64,000 nucleotides of DNA from Desmonostoc muscorum FACHB-395 (lineage in GTDB: Bacteria; Cyanobacteriota; Cyanobacteriia; Cyanobacteriales; Nostocaceae), in the NCBI RefSeq assembly GCF_014698035.1, contig NZ_JACJSF010000003.1:62001-126000 (forward strand). Direction: 5' to 3'. Positions 17,667 to 26,325 of this stretch are shown in pieces (the stretch's first letter is position 1; the number at the start of each line of letters is the position of its first letter). The translations under genes and the position numbers were made by a program. A model generated the notes under the pieces. It was given only the letters and a program-made list of their open reading frames with translations, had not been told where the DNA came from and did not search any database.

Positions 17667-18722
17667 TTAAAAAACGTGCAAGTTGAGGAAAAGAGTTAAC
17701 ACAAATGTTAATTGTGCTGCTAAAGCAAATAAGTAAAAGACAGTTTTGGGCTTAAAAATAGATAACATCAAACCAACGCTTTTGATATCAATCATTGGCC
17801 CAAACACTAAAAATGCCAACAAGGAACCGCTACTAAAGGTCGAGGCAAAAGATAGAGCAAAGAAAGAATCGACTGTAGAACAAATTGACACCACTACTGC
17901 TAATATCAGCATGACTACAATCGAGCTAATAGGCCCAGCACCCAAACTGAGAATTAATTCACGGGGAGCTAAGACTTGAATCGCTGCTGCGATCGCACTT
18001 CCTAAAATCATCACTCCACCCAATTCCCGGAATTCTTGGACGCTATTATCTACCACTAAGCGCAGTTTATCCGCAAGGGGTTTATTGGTATTAGAAATTG
18101 GGGCAGTCGGCTGTGCAAAATTAGCATCTATCCGCAGAGGTACACCGGCTTTTCCACCTAAAATATAAGTCCCGGATTGCAAGATATTTGGTATCGCTTC
18201 TTGCTGTTCTACTTGGTAACGTTTACCACGGCGTTTGGTTTCCGGCTGCGCGGGTGGATTAAACTTCATATACCGAGCGATCGCAGGCTGAATTATCGGA
18301 TTTAAGTCCTTTTGAAAACTGAAAACAAAACCAATAATTGTGGCAATTGCTAGAGAAAATACGACTCGTAAGACCACTATTTCTGGCTGATCTCGAAATG
18401 CTGTCCAAGTTGACCAAATTACAATTGGGTTAATTGTTGGCGCTGCTAGCAAAAAACCAATGGCGACTGGTGTGGGTACTCCCTGAATCAGGAACCGCCG
18501 CGCTACCGGCACATTCCCGCACTCACACACCGGAAATAAAAAGCCGATCAAGCTGCCAACTAAAGCACCCAGCAGCGGATTTTTGGGCATCTTTTCTACT
18601 AATTTGCGCTCATCAACAAAAAATAGCAGCAAACTGGAGAATAAAACCCCAATAAGCAAAAAAGGCATCGCCTCGACTAGCAGACTTAGAAATATCGTAA
18701 AACCATTGTTCAGTTGATTCAT
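17667..18722 (-). CDS. DUF318/ArsP-like permease
   Basis: Integral membrane protein of about 351 residues from ATG 18722 (a TTG five codons earlier is less likely). Eight or so hydrophobic helices are separated by a basic loop (around 170-210, ETKRRGKRYQVEQQ). The signature FPVCECGNVPVARRFL contains two cysteines and is typical of the DUF318 permease family, which includes ArsP/YcgR-type metal or metalloid-related transporters. It is the first gene of a three-gene minus-strand operon with the TIGR03943 subunit and a propeller protein. The substrate cannot be read from the sequence. Confidence 0.85.
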   Translation of the reverse strand: MNQLNNGFTIFLSLLVEAMPFLLIGVLFSSLLLFFVDERKLVEKMPKNPLLGALVGSLIGFLFPVCECGNVPVARRFLIQGVPTPVAIGFLLAAPTINPIVIWSTWTAFRDQPEIVVLRVVFSLAIATIIGFVFSFQKDLNPIIQPAIARYMKFNPPAQPETKRRGKRYQVEQQEAIPNILQSGTYILGGKAGVPLRIDANFAQPTAPISNTNKPLADKLRLVVDNSVQEFRELGGVMILGSAIAAAIQVLAPRELILSLGAGPISSIVVMLILAVVVSICSTVDSFFALSFASTFSSGSLLAFLVFGPMIDIKSVGLMLSIFKPKTVFYLFALAAQLTFVLTLFLNLHVF

Positions 18723-19381
18723 GTGCGTCGCAGTCAAAAGCGGTTTTTAGTTTTAGGGTTCTGCCTAGTCATTCTATCGAAATGGGGATCAAAAGCAGTT
18801 CGGGAAAATTAAACATCATTTAAGTAGCAAGTTATCTTACGTTTCAAGTAGCGCTTAAACGCTACAAACCTTTGCTTCAGCCAAGATAGTAATTTTTACC
18901 TGAGTGCATTTACTGACGATGACCAGTTCTAAGATTGTCTAAGTTCAGAAATTGTTCCGATTATAGAGGGCAAGTAGCTGCATAGATGATTTGAATTTAC
19001 CTATATTTATACTTACAGTAATTTGCTGGATAAGATATTAGCTCGGCTGTATTTTCATCAAGTATTTACAGTTATTGAACAATTGGCGACACCGAATAGC
19101 TCATTGTAGATATCGCTCTTGGTCGCTACAACGATTTATTTTGCGTAGTTATGGCAAAATCTAATCTGAGCTTTGCTTGATTTTTTACTATAAAAACTCT
19201 AAAAAAGCAAGACAAAAGTTTAGCAAACACGGTAAATGCTTGCAATACCTTGTTCTTTAGGACAAGGTATTGTGCCGATCGCTCTTTTGTATATATAAAA
19301 GTCGCCATTAGGCTAAGAACCTGGACGGTAGCCATTCAGAACCCCGACTTTTTAAATAAGTTGGGGTTCTAGTATTCGCTG
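18723..19381. other. Intergenic region with palindromic repeats
   Basis: About 660 bases between the promoter side of the permease operon and the 3' end of the WD40 gene. A perfect 11-bp-arm hairpin (CAATACCTTGT at 19243-19253, complement at 19262-19272) and a second hairpin at 19338-19370 are present. No credible ORF. Confidence 0.65.
19338..19370 (-). terminator. Hairpin downstream of WD40 gene
   Basis: AGAACCCCGACTT and AAGTTGGGGTTCT pair over 12 of 13 positions with a 7-base loop, 12 bases beyond the stop codon of the WD40 gene. The sequence resembles a widely dispersed Nostoc palindrome and probably also ends transcription. Confidence 0.5.
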
Positions 19382-20449
19382 TTAATTACGTTTTTGTGGA
19401 GTTCCCCAAATCTTGATTTGTCGATCAAATCCGCCACTGGCGAGGATTTTACCATTAGGACTAAAAGCGATCGCACTTACCCAGTCTGTATGTCCATTCA
19501 GTGTATTGATTAACTCACCTGTAGTTAAATTCCACACTTTAATCCCATCTTTGCCGGCACTAGCAAGGGTTTGTCCATCGGGGTTAATAGCGATCGCATT
19601 TACCCAGTTATTATGTCCTGTGAGGGTGCGGACTAATTCTCCAGTATTAATATTCCACAGCTTGACTGTGCGATCGCGGCTAGCACTCACTAATGTCTGT
19701 CCATCTGGTGTAAAGATGACAGCGCTAACAACATTAGAATGAGCTACAAATTCACTGATTAATTTACCAGTACTCAAGCTCCATACCTTGATTACACCCT
19801 TATTATCACCACTAGCCAAGGTCTGTCCATCAGGGCTAATGGCTAGAGTATAAATCAAGTTATCGAAGCGTACTAGAGTCCCTAAAGGGCGCTGCTGTAA
19901 TAAATCCCATAGCCGAATCCCATCCAAAGCTCCACTGATCAGAACTTTACTATCAGGAGACACCGCTAAAGATAATACGTTGCTGGTATGTCCGACAAAA
20001 GAGCGGCTAAATTTAAAATTTTTCAGGCTCCAGAGGTTAATTGTGTTGTCATCACTACAACTAGCAAGGGTTTGCCCATCTGGTGAAATCACTAAAGACT
20101 CTATGGCTGATTTGTGTGCTTTATTAATATCCCCTAACTTTTTACCATTTACTGGATTCCACAGGCGAATAATACCCTCATTTTCTGCACCTCCACTCGC
20201 AAGAATTCTGCTATCTGGACTGAATGCGAGAGATTTAACAGTTCCGTTATGCCCTCTAAGGGTGTAAAGTATTTGGGCATTAGCAAAGCTGTTAGTAGTT
20301 GGGGAGTTTGGTGTTACTTCAACGGCAGCATGAGCTTGATGAATGTAAAACCCTTGCCAGACAGTCACTGGAAGGGCAACAGCTGCCATAAATGACAGGA
20401 TAATATACGGACGCAGAAAATTATCCCCACCTCTTCCCTCACTACTCAC
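19382..20449 (-). CDS. Membrane-anchored seven-repeat WD40 protein
   Basis: 355 residues. An N-terminal hydrophobic segment (about 14-32, IILSFMAAVALPVTVWQ) suggests a signal anchor or signal peptide. Seven WD40 repeats follow, each with the GH...SPDGQTLASG...IKLW pattern, enough for one complete propeller. The start is GTG with GAGG seven bases upstream. Such proteins act as protein-interaction platforms; the partner is unknown. The repeats are close to each other at DNA level, including HIP1 sites at corresponding places. Confidence 0.88.
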   Translation of the reverse strand: MSSEGRGGDNFLRPYIILSFMAAVALPVTVWQGFYIHQAHAAVEVTPNSPTTNSFANAQILYTLRGHNGTVKSLAFSPDSRILASGGAENEGIIRLWNPVNGKKLGDINKAHKSAIESLVISPDGQTLASCSDDNTINLWSLKNFKFSRSFVGHTSNVLSLAVSPDSKVLISGALDGIRLWDLLQQRPLGTLVRFDNLIYTLAISPDGQTLASGDNKGVIKVWSLSTGKLISEFVAHSNVVSAVIFTPDGQTLVSASRDRTVKLWNINTGELVRTLTGHNNWVNAIAINPDGQTLASAGKDGIKVWNLTTGELINTLNGHTDWVSAIAFSPNGKILASGGFDRQIKIWGTPQKRN

Positions 20450-20654
20450 ACTTTTTCCTCACTTTTTATATACAAACAAACCACTTAGAATTATGAATTA
20501 AGCTAACGCGCCTACATATTGCAATATTTTCCGTGTAGACCGTCATTAGTCATTAGTCAAAAGTGTTTACCAAGGACAAAGGACATTTGACAAAGGACAA
20601 CCTCACCAGTTGATGTGCAATCTTATTTACGTAACAGCTTATCAACTCATAACG

Positions 20655-20686
20655 GGCTAAACCTTAGCTATCCGCTAACAGCACTC
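20655..20686. repeat. 32-bp dispersed repeat, copy A
   Basis: Exact reverse complement of 49398-49429, starting GGCTAAACCTTAGCTATCCG. It directly follows the stop codon of the small membrane protein gene. A further shared motif, ACGTAACAGCTTAT, lies at about 20629 and again at 26768. Confidence 0.9.
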
Positions 20687-20983
20687 TTAAAGAGGTGGTT
20701 TTTTCTTAGAAACGCTTAACATTGGTAAAGGCGCACTAGAAGAACGAGAGGGCAAATAATGTTGCACCACAGGTTCCTCTGGTAGAGGACGGCGCTGCTG
20801 GAAACGCCACAACTTAAAGGCTAGCGCTATGCCTGTTGTTCCCAAACCAAAAGCGAACAACGACCAGCTATCATTCAATCCGCCAATCAGGGCATCTATA
20901 GCGCCCATCGTCACCAATACACTGATTAGTGGCTCTTTTCGGTAGGTTGACTTCAAAAAACGAGGTAATACAGCATTCATCAC
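20687..20983 (-). CDS. Small membrane protein (98 aa)
   Basis: 98 residues starting MMNAVLPRFLKSTYRKEPL. Two hydrophobic helices (about 20-37 and 41-60) form a hairpin, followed by a polar Pro/Ser-rich tail with basic end (SVSKKKPPL). No catalytic motif. It resembles small cyanobacterial membrane proteins of unknown function. A dispersed repeat begins just past its stop codon. Confidence 0.65.
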   Translation of the reverse strand: MMNAVLPRFLKSTYRKEPLISVLVTMGAIDALIGGLNDSWSLFAFGLGTTGIALAFKLWRFQQRRPLPEEPVVQHYLPSRSSSAPLPMLSVSKKKPPL

Positions 20984-21306
20984 AGCTTGGTTGGTTCCAG
21001 TTCAGCTTTTGTGTATATTTACCAAGAATACCTCACCCATAATTTGCCTTTCTCATCGAAGGCAGACACTAATTATGATTTTCTTTAGTTGGGGAGGAAG
21101 TATAGTCATTAATTGTCTTGCATATACTAGTTGCAAGTCTATGATATTTCCATCACTAATAGGTATTTTGATTCCTCTCTTGCTTACATTCTAGTGCAAA
21201 GCACTTCGCTATCAATCGCCAAAGTCAAAACCAACTGGTTGTTCCAGCTGGTTGAAACTCTTTTAACTACTAGCTTAGAACTTGCACCTTGTGCTGGTTA
21301 GTGGCA
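20984..21306. other. Spacer without recognised gene
   Basis: About 320 bases. A short hydrophobic reading frame on the plus strand (ATG near 21075) has no Shine-Dalgarno support or recognisable similarity. A palindromic CCAACTGGTTGTTCCAGCTGG stretch lies near 21230. Confidence 0.5.
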
Positions 21307-21477
21307 CTACTTCAGACCCAGCCATGATAGCACCCCTTGATTGGTGACATATTCAATCACCAGCATCAAAGCGAAGCCAATCATTGCAGCTCGACCATTC
21401 AAGCGTTCAGCATATTCGTTAAAGCCAAACTTTGGCTCTTCTAGTTTAGGTGCAATTGTTGGTTGTGTTTGTGTCAT
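21307..21477 (-). CDS. High-light-inducible protein (Hli/Scp)
   Basis: 56-residue protein with the chlorophyll-binding helix motif ERLNGRAAMIGFALMLVIEY, in which Glu, Asn-Gly-Arg and Ala-Met-x-Gly-Phe match the Lhc-superfamily consensus. Single-helix Hli proteins bind pigment in thylakoids and protect photosystem assembly under excess light. ATG at 21477 and TAG at 21307-21309 are clear. The N-terminal 20 residues are polar (MTQTQPTIAPKLEEPKFGF). It is a monocistronic gene. Confidence 0.93.
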   Translation of the reverse strand: MTQTQPTIAPKLEEPKFGFNEYAERLNGRAAMIGFALMLVIEYVTNQGVLSWLGLK

Positions 21478-21894
21478 TTTTAAGAAACCTTTTTTTTGGC
21501 AAACGGGAGTTGATATGAGAATTCACAGCAATTGTCAGGTATAAGCGGTAAAGGTTAAAGGAATTGAATAGTATTTTCCCCTTCAGCTTTACCCTAAACT
21601 TGGTAACTTATGAGCTAATTGCAGTGCTTGAATGTCAAGATGACTTGATTGATTCAGCAAAAGCTTCCTAGTAGGGAGCTATACAATCGCTCTTTTAATA
21701 AATTGTTACTATTCTTTATATATTGTATAAACACTGGGGTAATAGTCAAGGGCTTGAGTTTGGGGCTACTCAGATTAAATTAAGAAACTTAGAACACAGA
21801 TTAACTATCTTTAATACAGCTATCTGTAATAAGTCGGTAGCAAGCTTGAGATTCGCAGGCTAGAGTTAAACAAAAAAATTATCAGAGGCTATAT
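21478..21894. other. Divergent promoter region hli/ald
   Basis: About 420 AT-rich bases between the divergent hli and alanine dehydrogenase genes. Promoters for both must lie here; I see no clear operator or repeat. Confidence 0.5.
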
Positions 21895-22986
21895 ATGGAA
21901 ATCGGCGTTCCAAAGGAAAATAAGGATCAAGAATTTCGTGTAGGGTTAAGTCCTTCTAGTGTGCGGGTGCTGCGAGAAAATGGTCATAGCATCTTTGTAG
22001 AGACACAAGCCGGGAATGGTGCTGGATTTTCAGATGAAGACTACAGAAGTGCTGGAGCCGAGATTGTCCCTACATCAGAAACGGCTTGGAATCGGGAATT
22101 GGTTGTGAAAGTCAAAGAGCCGTTGACATCTGAGTATAAATTTTTGCAGAAAGGGCAGATATTATTTACTTATTTACACTTAGCTGCCGATCGCAAATTG
22201 ACAGAGCATTTAATTGATTGTGGTACAACTGCGATCGCCTACGAAACTGTAGAACAACCTGGTGCTAACAAACTCCCCTTGCTTACCCCCATGAGCGTGA
22301 TTGCAGGTAGGTTAGCAGTACAATTTGGGGCCAGATTCCTAGAACGTCAGCAAGGTGGTAGAGGATTGCTGTTGGGCGGTGTCCCTGGAGTCAAGCCAGG
22401 TAATGTAGTAATTTTAGGTGGCGGTGTTGTCGGCACAGAAGCGGCTAAAATTGCTGTGGGTATGGGTGCGATCGTCCAGATTTTAGATGTGAGTGTTGAA
22501 CGTCTATCTTATCTAGAAACCTTGTTTGGCTCTAGGGTGGAATTGCTTTACAGCAACTCTGCTCATATTGAAACCGCCGTCAAAGAAGCCGATTTGCTTA
22601 TCGGTGCAGTTTTAGTGTTAGGACGTAGGGCCCCAACATTAGTATCGCGTGAATTAGTTAAACAAATGCGTCCTGGTTCGGTAATAGTTGATGTAGCCGT
22701 TGACCAAGGTGGTTGTATAGAAACTTTACGCGCCACATCTCACACAAATCCGGTATACCTTGAAGAAGGTGTGGTGCATTATGGCGTTCCCAATATGCCA
22801 GGAGCAGTACCTTGGACAGCAACTCAGGCACTCAATAATAGTACATTACCTTATATCGTCCAGTTGGCGAACTTGGGAATTATGGCGCTAGAAGTTAACC
22901 CAGCCTTAGCTAAGGGTGTGAATGTGCAGAATCATCGCTTAGTGCATCCGGCTGTACAAGAGGTATTCCCTGATTTGGTAAATTAA
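21895..22986 (+). CDS. ald: Alanine dehydrogenase
   Basis: 363 residues, normal family length. N-terminal MEIGVPKENKDQEFRVGLSP is the classic alanine dehydrogenase/pyridine nucleotide transhydrogenase opening. The substrate region contains VVKVKEP and YLHLAADRKL; the NAD-binding fold has VVILGGGVVGTEAAKIA; and the catalytic Asp lies in VDVAVDQGGCIET. The enzyme interconverts L-alanine with pyruvate and ammonia using NAD. In heterocyst-forming cyanobacteria it functions in alanine catabolism and diazotrophy. HIP1-type sites occur within the gene. A CRISPR leader follows downstream. Confidence 0.95.
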   Translation: MEIGVPKENKDQEFRVGLSPSSVRVLRENGHSIFVETQAGNGAGFSDEDYRSAGAEIVPTSETAWNRELVVKVKEPLTSEYKFLQKGQILFTYLHLAADRKLTEHLIDCGTTAIAYETVEQPGANKLPLLTPMSVIAGRLAVQFGARFLERQQGGRGLLLGGVPGVKPGNVVILGGGVVGTEAAKIAVGMGAIVQILDVSVERLSYLETLFGSRVELLYSNSAHIETAVKEADLLIGAVLVLGRRAPTLVSRELVKQMRPGSVIVDVAVDQGGCIETLRATSHTNPVYLEEGVVHYGVPNMPGAVPWTATQALNNSTLPYIVQLANLGIMALEVNPALAKGVNVQNHRLVHPAVQEVFPDLVN

Positions 22987-23262
22987 GGTCTGTAAGAATT
23001 AGGCGATCGCTAATCAGACTAATTTTCTTGCCTTATGCGCGGATGGGTAGGTGTACAAAACGAGAAGGGGCAAAAAATGGCTACTGCTCCATCTATACAA
23101 TGCTTTCAGGGCACTAGTATTTTTAAACCATCCGCGCACCTTATGGGGAATGGCTTTCAGCGATTTGCCTCTAGCCGAATCACAATTCATCGTGTTATCA
23201 TTTCAGCATTCGCGCAACCGAACCTTGAAAACCAAATAGGACAAAGCTTTCAGAAGCCAGCG
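22987..23262 (+). promoter_or_regulatory. Probable CRISPR leader
   Basis: The 276 bases before the first repeat. An 11-bp inverted repeat TGCGCGGATGG (23036-23046) / CCATCCGCGCA (23128-23138) and three copies of GCTTTCAG (23102, 23153, 23246) stand out. Placement on this side fits the repeat orientation (repeats end in ATTGAAAC) and the degenerate repeat near the other end. Frames here are not convincing genes. Confidence 0.6.
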
Positions 23263-23941
23263 ATTGCAATTCATCAAAATCCCTATTAGGGATTGAAACA
23301 ATGGCTTTGGGGGAGGGGGCTACCTGCCCCGCAGGATTGCAATTCATCAAAATCCCTATTAGGGATTGAAACTCTCTAGCTCTTCCCATCATGCGCCTTT
23401 GGTTGCATTGCAATTCATCAAAATCCCTATTAGGGATTGAAACAAAAGTTTGAAGTTTCTATATTATATCATTCCTTATTGCAATTCATCAAAATCCCTA
23501 TTAGGGATTGAAACAATTACCAAAGCATTTAGGTCTATTACAGGAGTGCCATTGCAATTCATCAAAATCCCTATTAGGGATTGAAACGCCCCGGCAGAGA
23601 TACCAGCAAGAGGGTCAACGCCATTGCAATTCATCAAAATCCCTATTAGGGATTGAAACTATACTTGCTGCTTTCTGGCGTTCTAGACCTTCATTGCAAT
23701 TCATCAAAATCCCTATTAGGGATTGAAACCTGAGTAATCTACGGTCGATCGACTGTAGAATAATTGCAATTCATCAAAATCCCTATTAGGGATTGAAACA
23801 GAGCCAAGCTGAGATTTTTCCCATTACCCAATATTGCAATTCATCAAAATCCCTATTAGGGATTTAAACTTTTATAAATTGAAAATAATCATCATTGAAA
23901 GGATATTGCAATTCATCAAAATCCCTATTAGGGATTGAAAC
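23263..23941 (+). CRISPR. CRISPR array, 10 repeats and 9 spacers
   Basis: Ten 37-bp repeats starting ATTGCAATTCATCAAAATCC and ending CTATTAGGGATTGAAAC, at 23263, 23336, 23407, 23478, 23551, 23623, 23693, 23763, 23833 and 23905. Spacers are 33-36 bp, all different. Repeat 9 has one change (GATTTAAAC for GATTGAAAC). The repeat contains the dyad AATCCCTA/TAGGGATT and the ATTGAAAC end that becomes the crRNA 5' handle in many type I and III systems, so transcription is probably left to right. No cas gene lies in the window; the array must rely on cas genes elsewhere, or be silent. Confidence 0.98.
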
Positions 23942-23942
23942 A

Positions 23943-24240
23943 GTGCGACTCATTCTAAAGTAAAAAATATCAATGGATATATAACTTTAGGTGAGAATAA
24001 CTTGGATAAAACCTAGGAAATTCGATAACTAATTCTCGGATGTAGGTGAGAAACCTACCCTGGAAAGGAAACAGTGACTCCCAATCTGTCCACACCAAAT
24101 AGACTCAGAATTCTATAGAGTGAAGGTGGAAACAGGACACAATCAAAGCCAAAAACAGATATGGCACACTCGTGTTAAAGGGGAGATTACATGAATCGCC
24201 TATAGTACTTACATCTGTACATAGAGCAACGAAGAAAGCA
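23943..24240 (+). mobile_element. Probable 5' fragment of a group II intron
   Basis: Two bases after the last repeat the sequence begins GTGCGACTC, matching the GUGYG 5' end of group II introns, and continues with features like intron domain I: hairpin GTAGGTGAGAAACCTAC (24041-24057), pairing GAGAAT/ATTCTC around 23993-24038, and stretches such as GGAAAGGAAACAGTGACTCC. No reverse transcriptase frame or domain V follows; the region stops at the 3' end of the dus gene. If correct, it is a truncated intron inserted at the trailer end of the CRISPR array. Recognition is by motif and folding only. Confidence 0.45.
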
Positions 24241-25296
24241 TTAAAGCATTACCAAACTACTTTGTGTTTCTTCCTCTAGTTCATAACCATTAGCTAATTT
24301 TTCAATTGCTTGGTCAAGCATACCCAAACCTTGATCTACCTTTTCAACTAAACTTAGCTGTCCTCGAAGTTCGGCAGCACCAACGAAACCCTTAGCATAC
24401 CAAGTCATGTGCTTACGGGCTTGACGCACGCCGCGATCGCCTTTATATTCCCATAATGCTTGTAAATGATCTCTTGCACATTCCAAACGCTGAATCGGAG
24501 TAGGTGTCGGTAATATTTCCCCAGTTTTCAGGAAGTGATCGATTTCTCCAACCAAAAACGGATAACCCAAAGTTCCACGGGAACACATCACACCATCAGC
24601 GCCAGTTTGTTCTAAACATTTTACCGCCGCTTCAACGGAAAAAATATCTCCATTGCCAATCACTGGGATAGAAAGCACTTCTTTGACACGAGTAATCCAT
24701 TCCCAACGGGCATTGCCATTGTACCCTTGGGCGCGGGTGCGTCCGTGGACTGTAATCATTTGTGCCCCTGCATCTTCCATCCGCTTGGCAAAGTCGAGAA
24801 TAGTAATTTCGTTGTCATTCCAGCCAATACGGGTTTTTACTGTCACAGGCACATCAACAGCTTTTACCACTTCCCGCACAATTGCTTCTGCTATTTCTGG
24901 TTGCCGCAACAACGAAGAACCACCACCATTTTTAGTGATTTTATTTACCGGACAACCCATATTAATATCAACAGTATCAGCACCTTCTGCAACCGCCTTT
25001 ATTGCTGCTTCTGCCAAAAAATCGGGACGGCAATCGAATAGTTGAACACTAATTGGGCGTTCGTTGGGATCTACCTCCATGATTTTGGGTAACTGCTTAA
25101 CATAATGCAATCCCGTAGCATTCACCATTTCGGTATACATCATCGAATCTGGTGCATAGCGACGCACAAGACGGCGAAACACCATATCCGTTACTCCAGA
25201 TAGAGGCGACTGGAGAACCCGACTTTTTACCTCAAACGATCCAATTTTGAGGGGTTGAGAAAGTCTAGCTTGGAGAATAGGGGAAAGCGAAATCAT
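24241..25296 (-). CDS. dusB: tRNA-dihydrouridine synthase (DusB-like)
   Basis: 351 residues. TIM-barrel flavoenzyme reducing uridine in tRNA D-loops with NADPH. Motifs: LQSPLSGVTDMVFRRLVRRY near the N-terminus, QLFDCRPD, the catalytic Cys115 in INMGCPVNKITKNGGGSSLL, VKTRIGWND, TVHGRTRAQGYNG, and VIGNGDIFS, with a C-terminal helical RNA-binding part (HMTWYAKGFVGAAELR). Family membership in the DusB group is inferred from sequence pattern. The gene converges on the CRISPR/intron region, ending within a few bases of the presumed intron fragment. Confidence 0.92.
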   Translation of the reverse strand: MISLSPILQARLSQPLKIGSFEVKSRVLQSPLSGVTDMVFRRLVRRYAPDSMMYTEMVNATGLHYVKQLPKIMEVDPNERPISVQLFDCRPDFLAEAAIKAVAEGADTVDINMGCPVNKITKNGGGSSLLRQPEIAEAIVREVVKAVDVPVTVKTRIGWNDNEITILDFAKRMEDAGAQMITVHGRTRAQGYNGNARWEWITRVKEVLSIPVIGNGDIFSVEAAVKCLEQTGADGVMCSRGTLGYPFLVGEIDHFLKTGEILPTPTPIQRLECARDHLQALWEYKGDRGVRQARKHMTWYAKGFVGAAELRGQLSLVEKVDQGLGMLDQAIEKLANGYELEEETQSSLVML

Positions 25297-25372
25297 ACAA
25301 AAAATTAAAAATTATGGGAATGGAAAACAACAGGAATATTTATGGGTATCTGTGAGTAGTGCTAATTGTAGG

Positions 25373-26206
25373 TTAGGTATCTTGACTTGGAGGCTGTTTT
25401 TGTATTTCTTGCTGAACTTCCTCTAAACTCAAACCTAACTCTTTTGCCATTTCTTCAAAACTTAATCCCAATCTCAACAACAAAGGTATCATTCTAAACT
25501 TTTCTTCACGCGCTCCTTCTTGTTTACCCTCTTGCTTGCCTTCTTGTTTGCCCTCTTGCTTGCCTTCTTGATAAACTCGTGTTTGTTTCAAATCGCTTAA
25601 CCCAAACATACCTTCAATCTCCTCTGGACTCATCGTCGGAAACTTATAAACCAAAATTGTCTCTATTAATTCTAGTAACTGCCGTCGTTGTGGTTCAATG
25701 TTGATTTCTTGCTGAGTTCTCTCTATTAACTGCCTAGCAGATGTAATTGCTGTTTCCTCTTCATCGACCACTAGTTTCATAGTAGCAATTCCGACTGGCA
25801 GCGATGCAGTTTCGCCCAATTCGTTAAGATAAATGCGAGTAACACGATTGCTAGTGAAAAATTCGCTGTAACTATTGATATCTGCTATATCTAGACTGCG
25901 ATTGGGATAGATAACTACTCCTCGCCAAGAATTTTTAGGTTTATTTTGACGTAAATATAAACAAATTTCTGAAATTAGGCGCGAATAAATTTCTGCGTCG
26001 GTTTGAAACTGGACTTCAACAAAATAAATCGGATTTTCTTGCCCTTGTGTTGGGAGAAAAACACCATCTATACGGAATGTCGTTTGCTTGATTTCAATTG
26101 AGGAGAATTTATAACCCTCTGCGGTTTGGGGTAGATTACCAATTAATTCAAAAAATATCTCAGGGAGTTCTTGAAAAAGGCGGTAAAAAATACTGTCAGT
26201 TTTCAC
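25373..26206 (-). CDS. Rpn-family PD-(D/E)XK nuclease-like protein
   Basis: 277 residues of the Rpn/DUF2887 type common in cyanobacteria. The nuclease-like core has RIDGVFLP and YFVEVQFQTD, the Asp and Glu-x-Gln of a PD-(D/E)XK site. The C-terminal part contains four QEGK tetrapeptides (about residues 213-228), encoded by 12-base tandem repeats (about 25519-25570), then a helical end with LGLSFEEMAKELGLSLEEV. The start is GTG. Members related to Rpn promote recombination or act as nucleases; the role of this subgroup is uncertain. A second, diverged member lies at 44534. Confidence 0.8.
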   Translation of the reverse strand: MKTDSIFYRLFQELPEIFFELIGNLPQTAEGYKFSSIEIKQTTFRIDGVFLPTQGQENPIYFVEVQFQTDAEIYSRLISEICLYLRQNKPKNSWRGVVIYPNRSLDIADINSYSEFFTSNRVTRIYLNELGETASLPVGIATMKLVVDEEETAITSARQLIERTQQEINIEPQRRQLLELIETILVYKFPTMSPEEIEGMFGLSDLKQTRVYQEGKQEGKQEGKQEGKQEGAREEKFRMIPLLLRLGLSFEEMAKELGLSLEEVQQEIQKQPPSQDT

Positions 26207-26325
26207 GCTTGATATATTGCGGTGATTTAAACCGTTAGATTTTACCGTGAAATAGCTAGTAACAGATTTTGTTTAATTAGACTTAAGAAAATACGGGGCG
26301 ATTTCAGTTATATATATATGTTATG

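Noticed and set aside
20991-21194. 67-codon hydrophobic frame
   Set aside because: Start is TTG without Shine-Dalgarno; composition reflects T-rich DNA rather than a membrane protein family.
23198-23726. Frames across the CRISPR array (both strands)
   Set aside because: They are translations of the repeats themselves (for example SLIGI and NSSKSLLGIET) and not genes.
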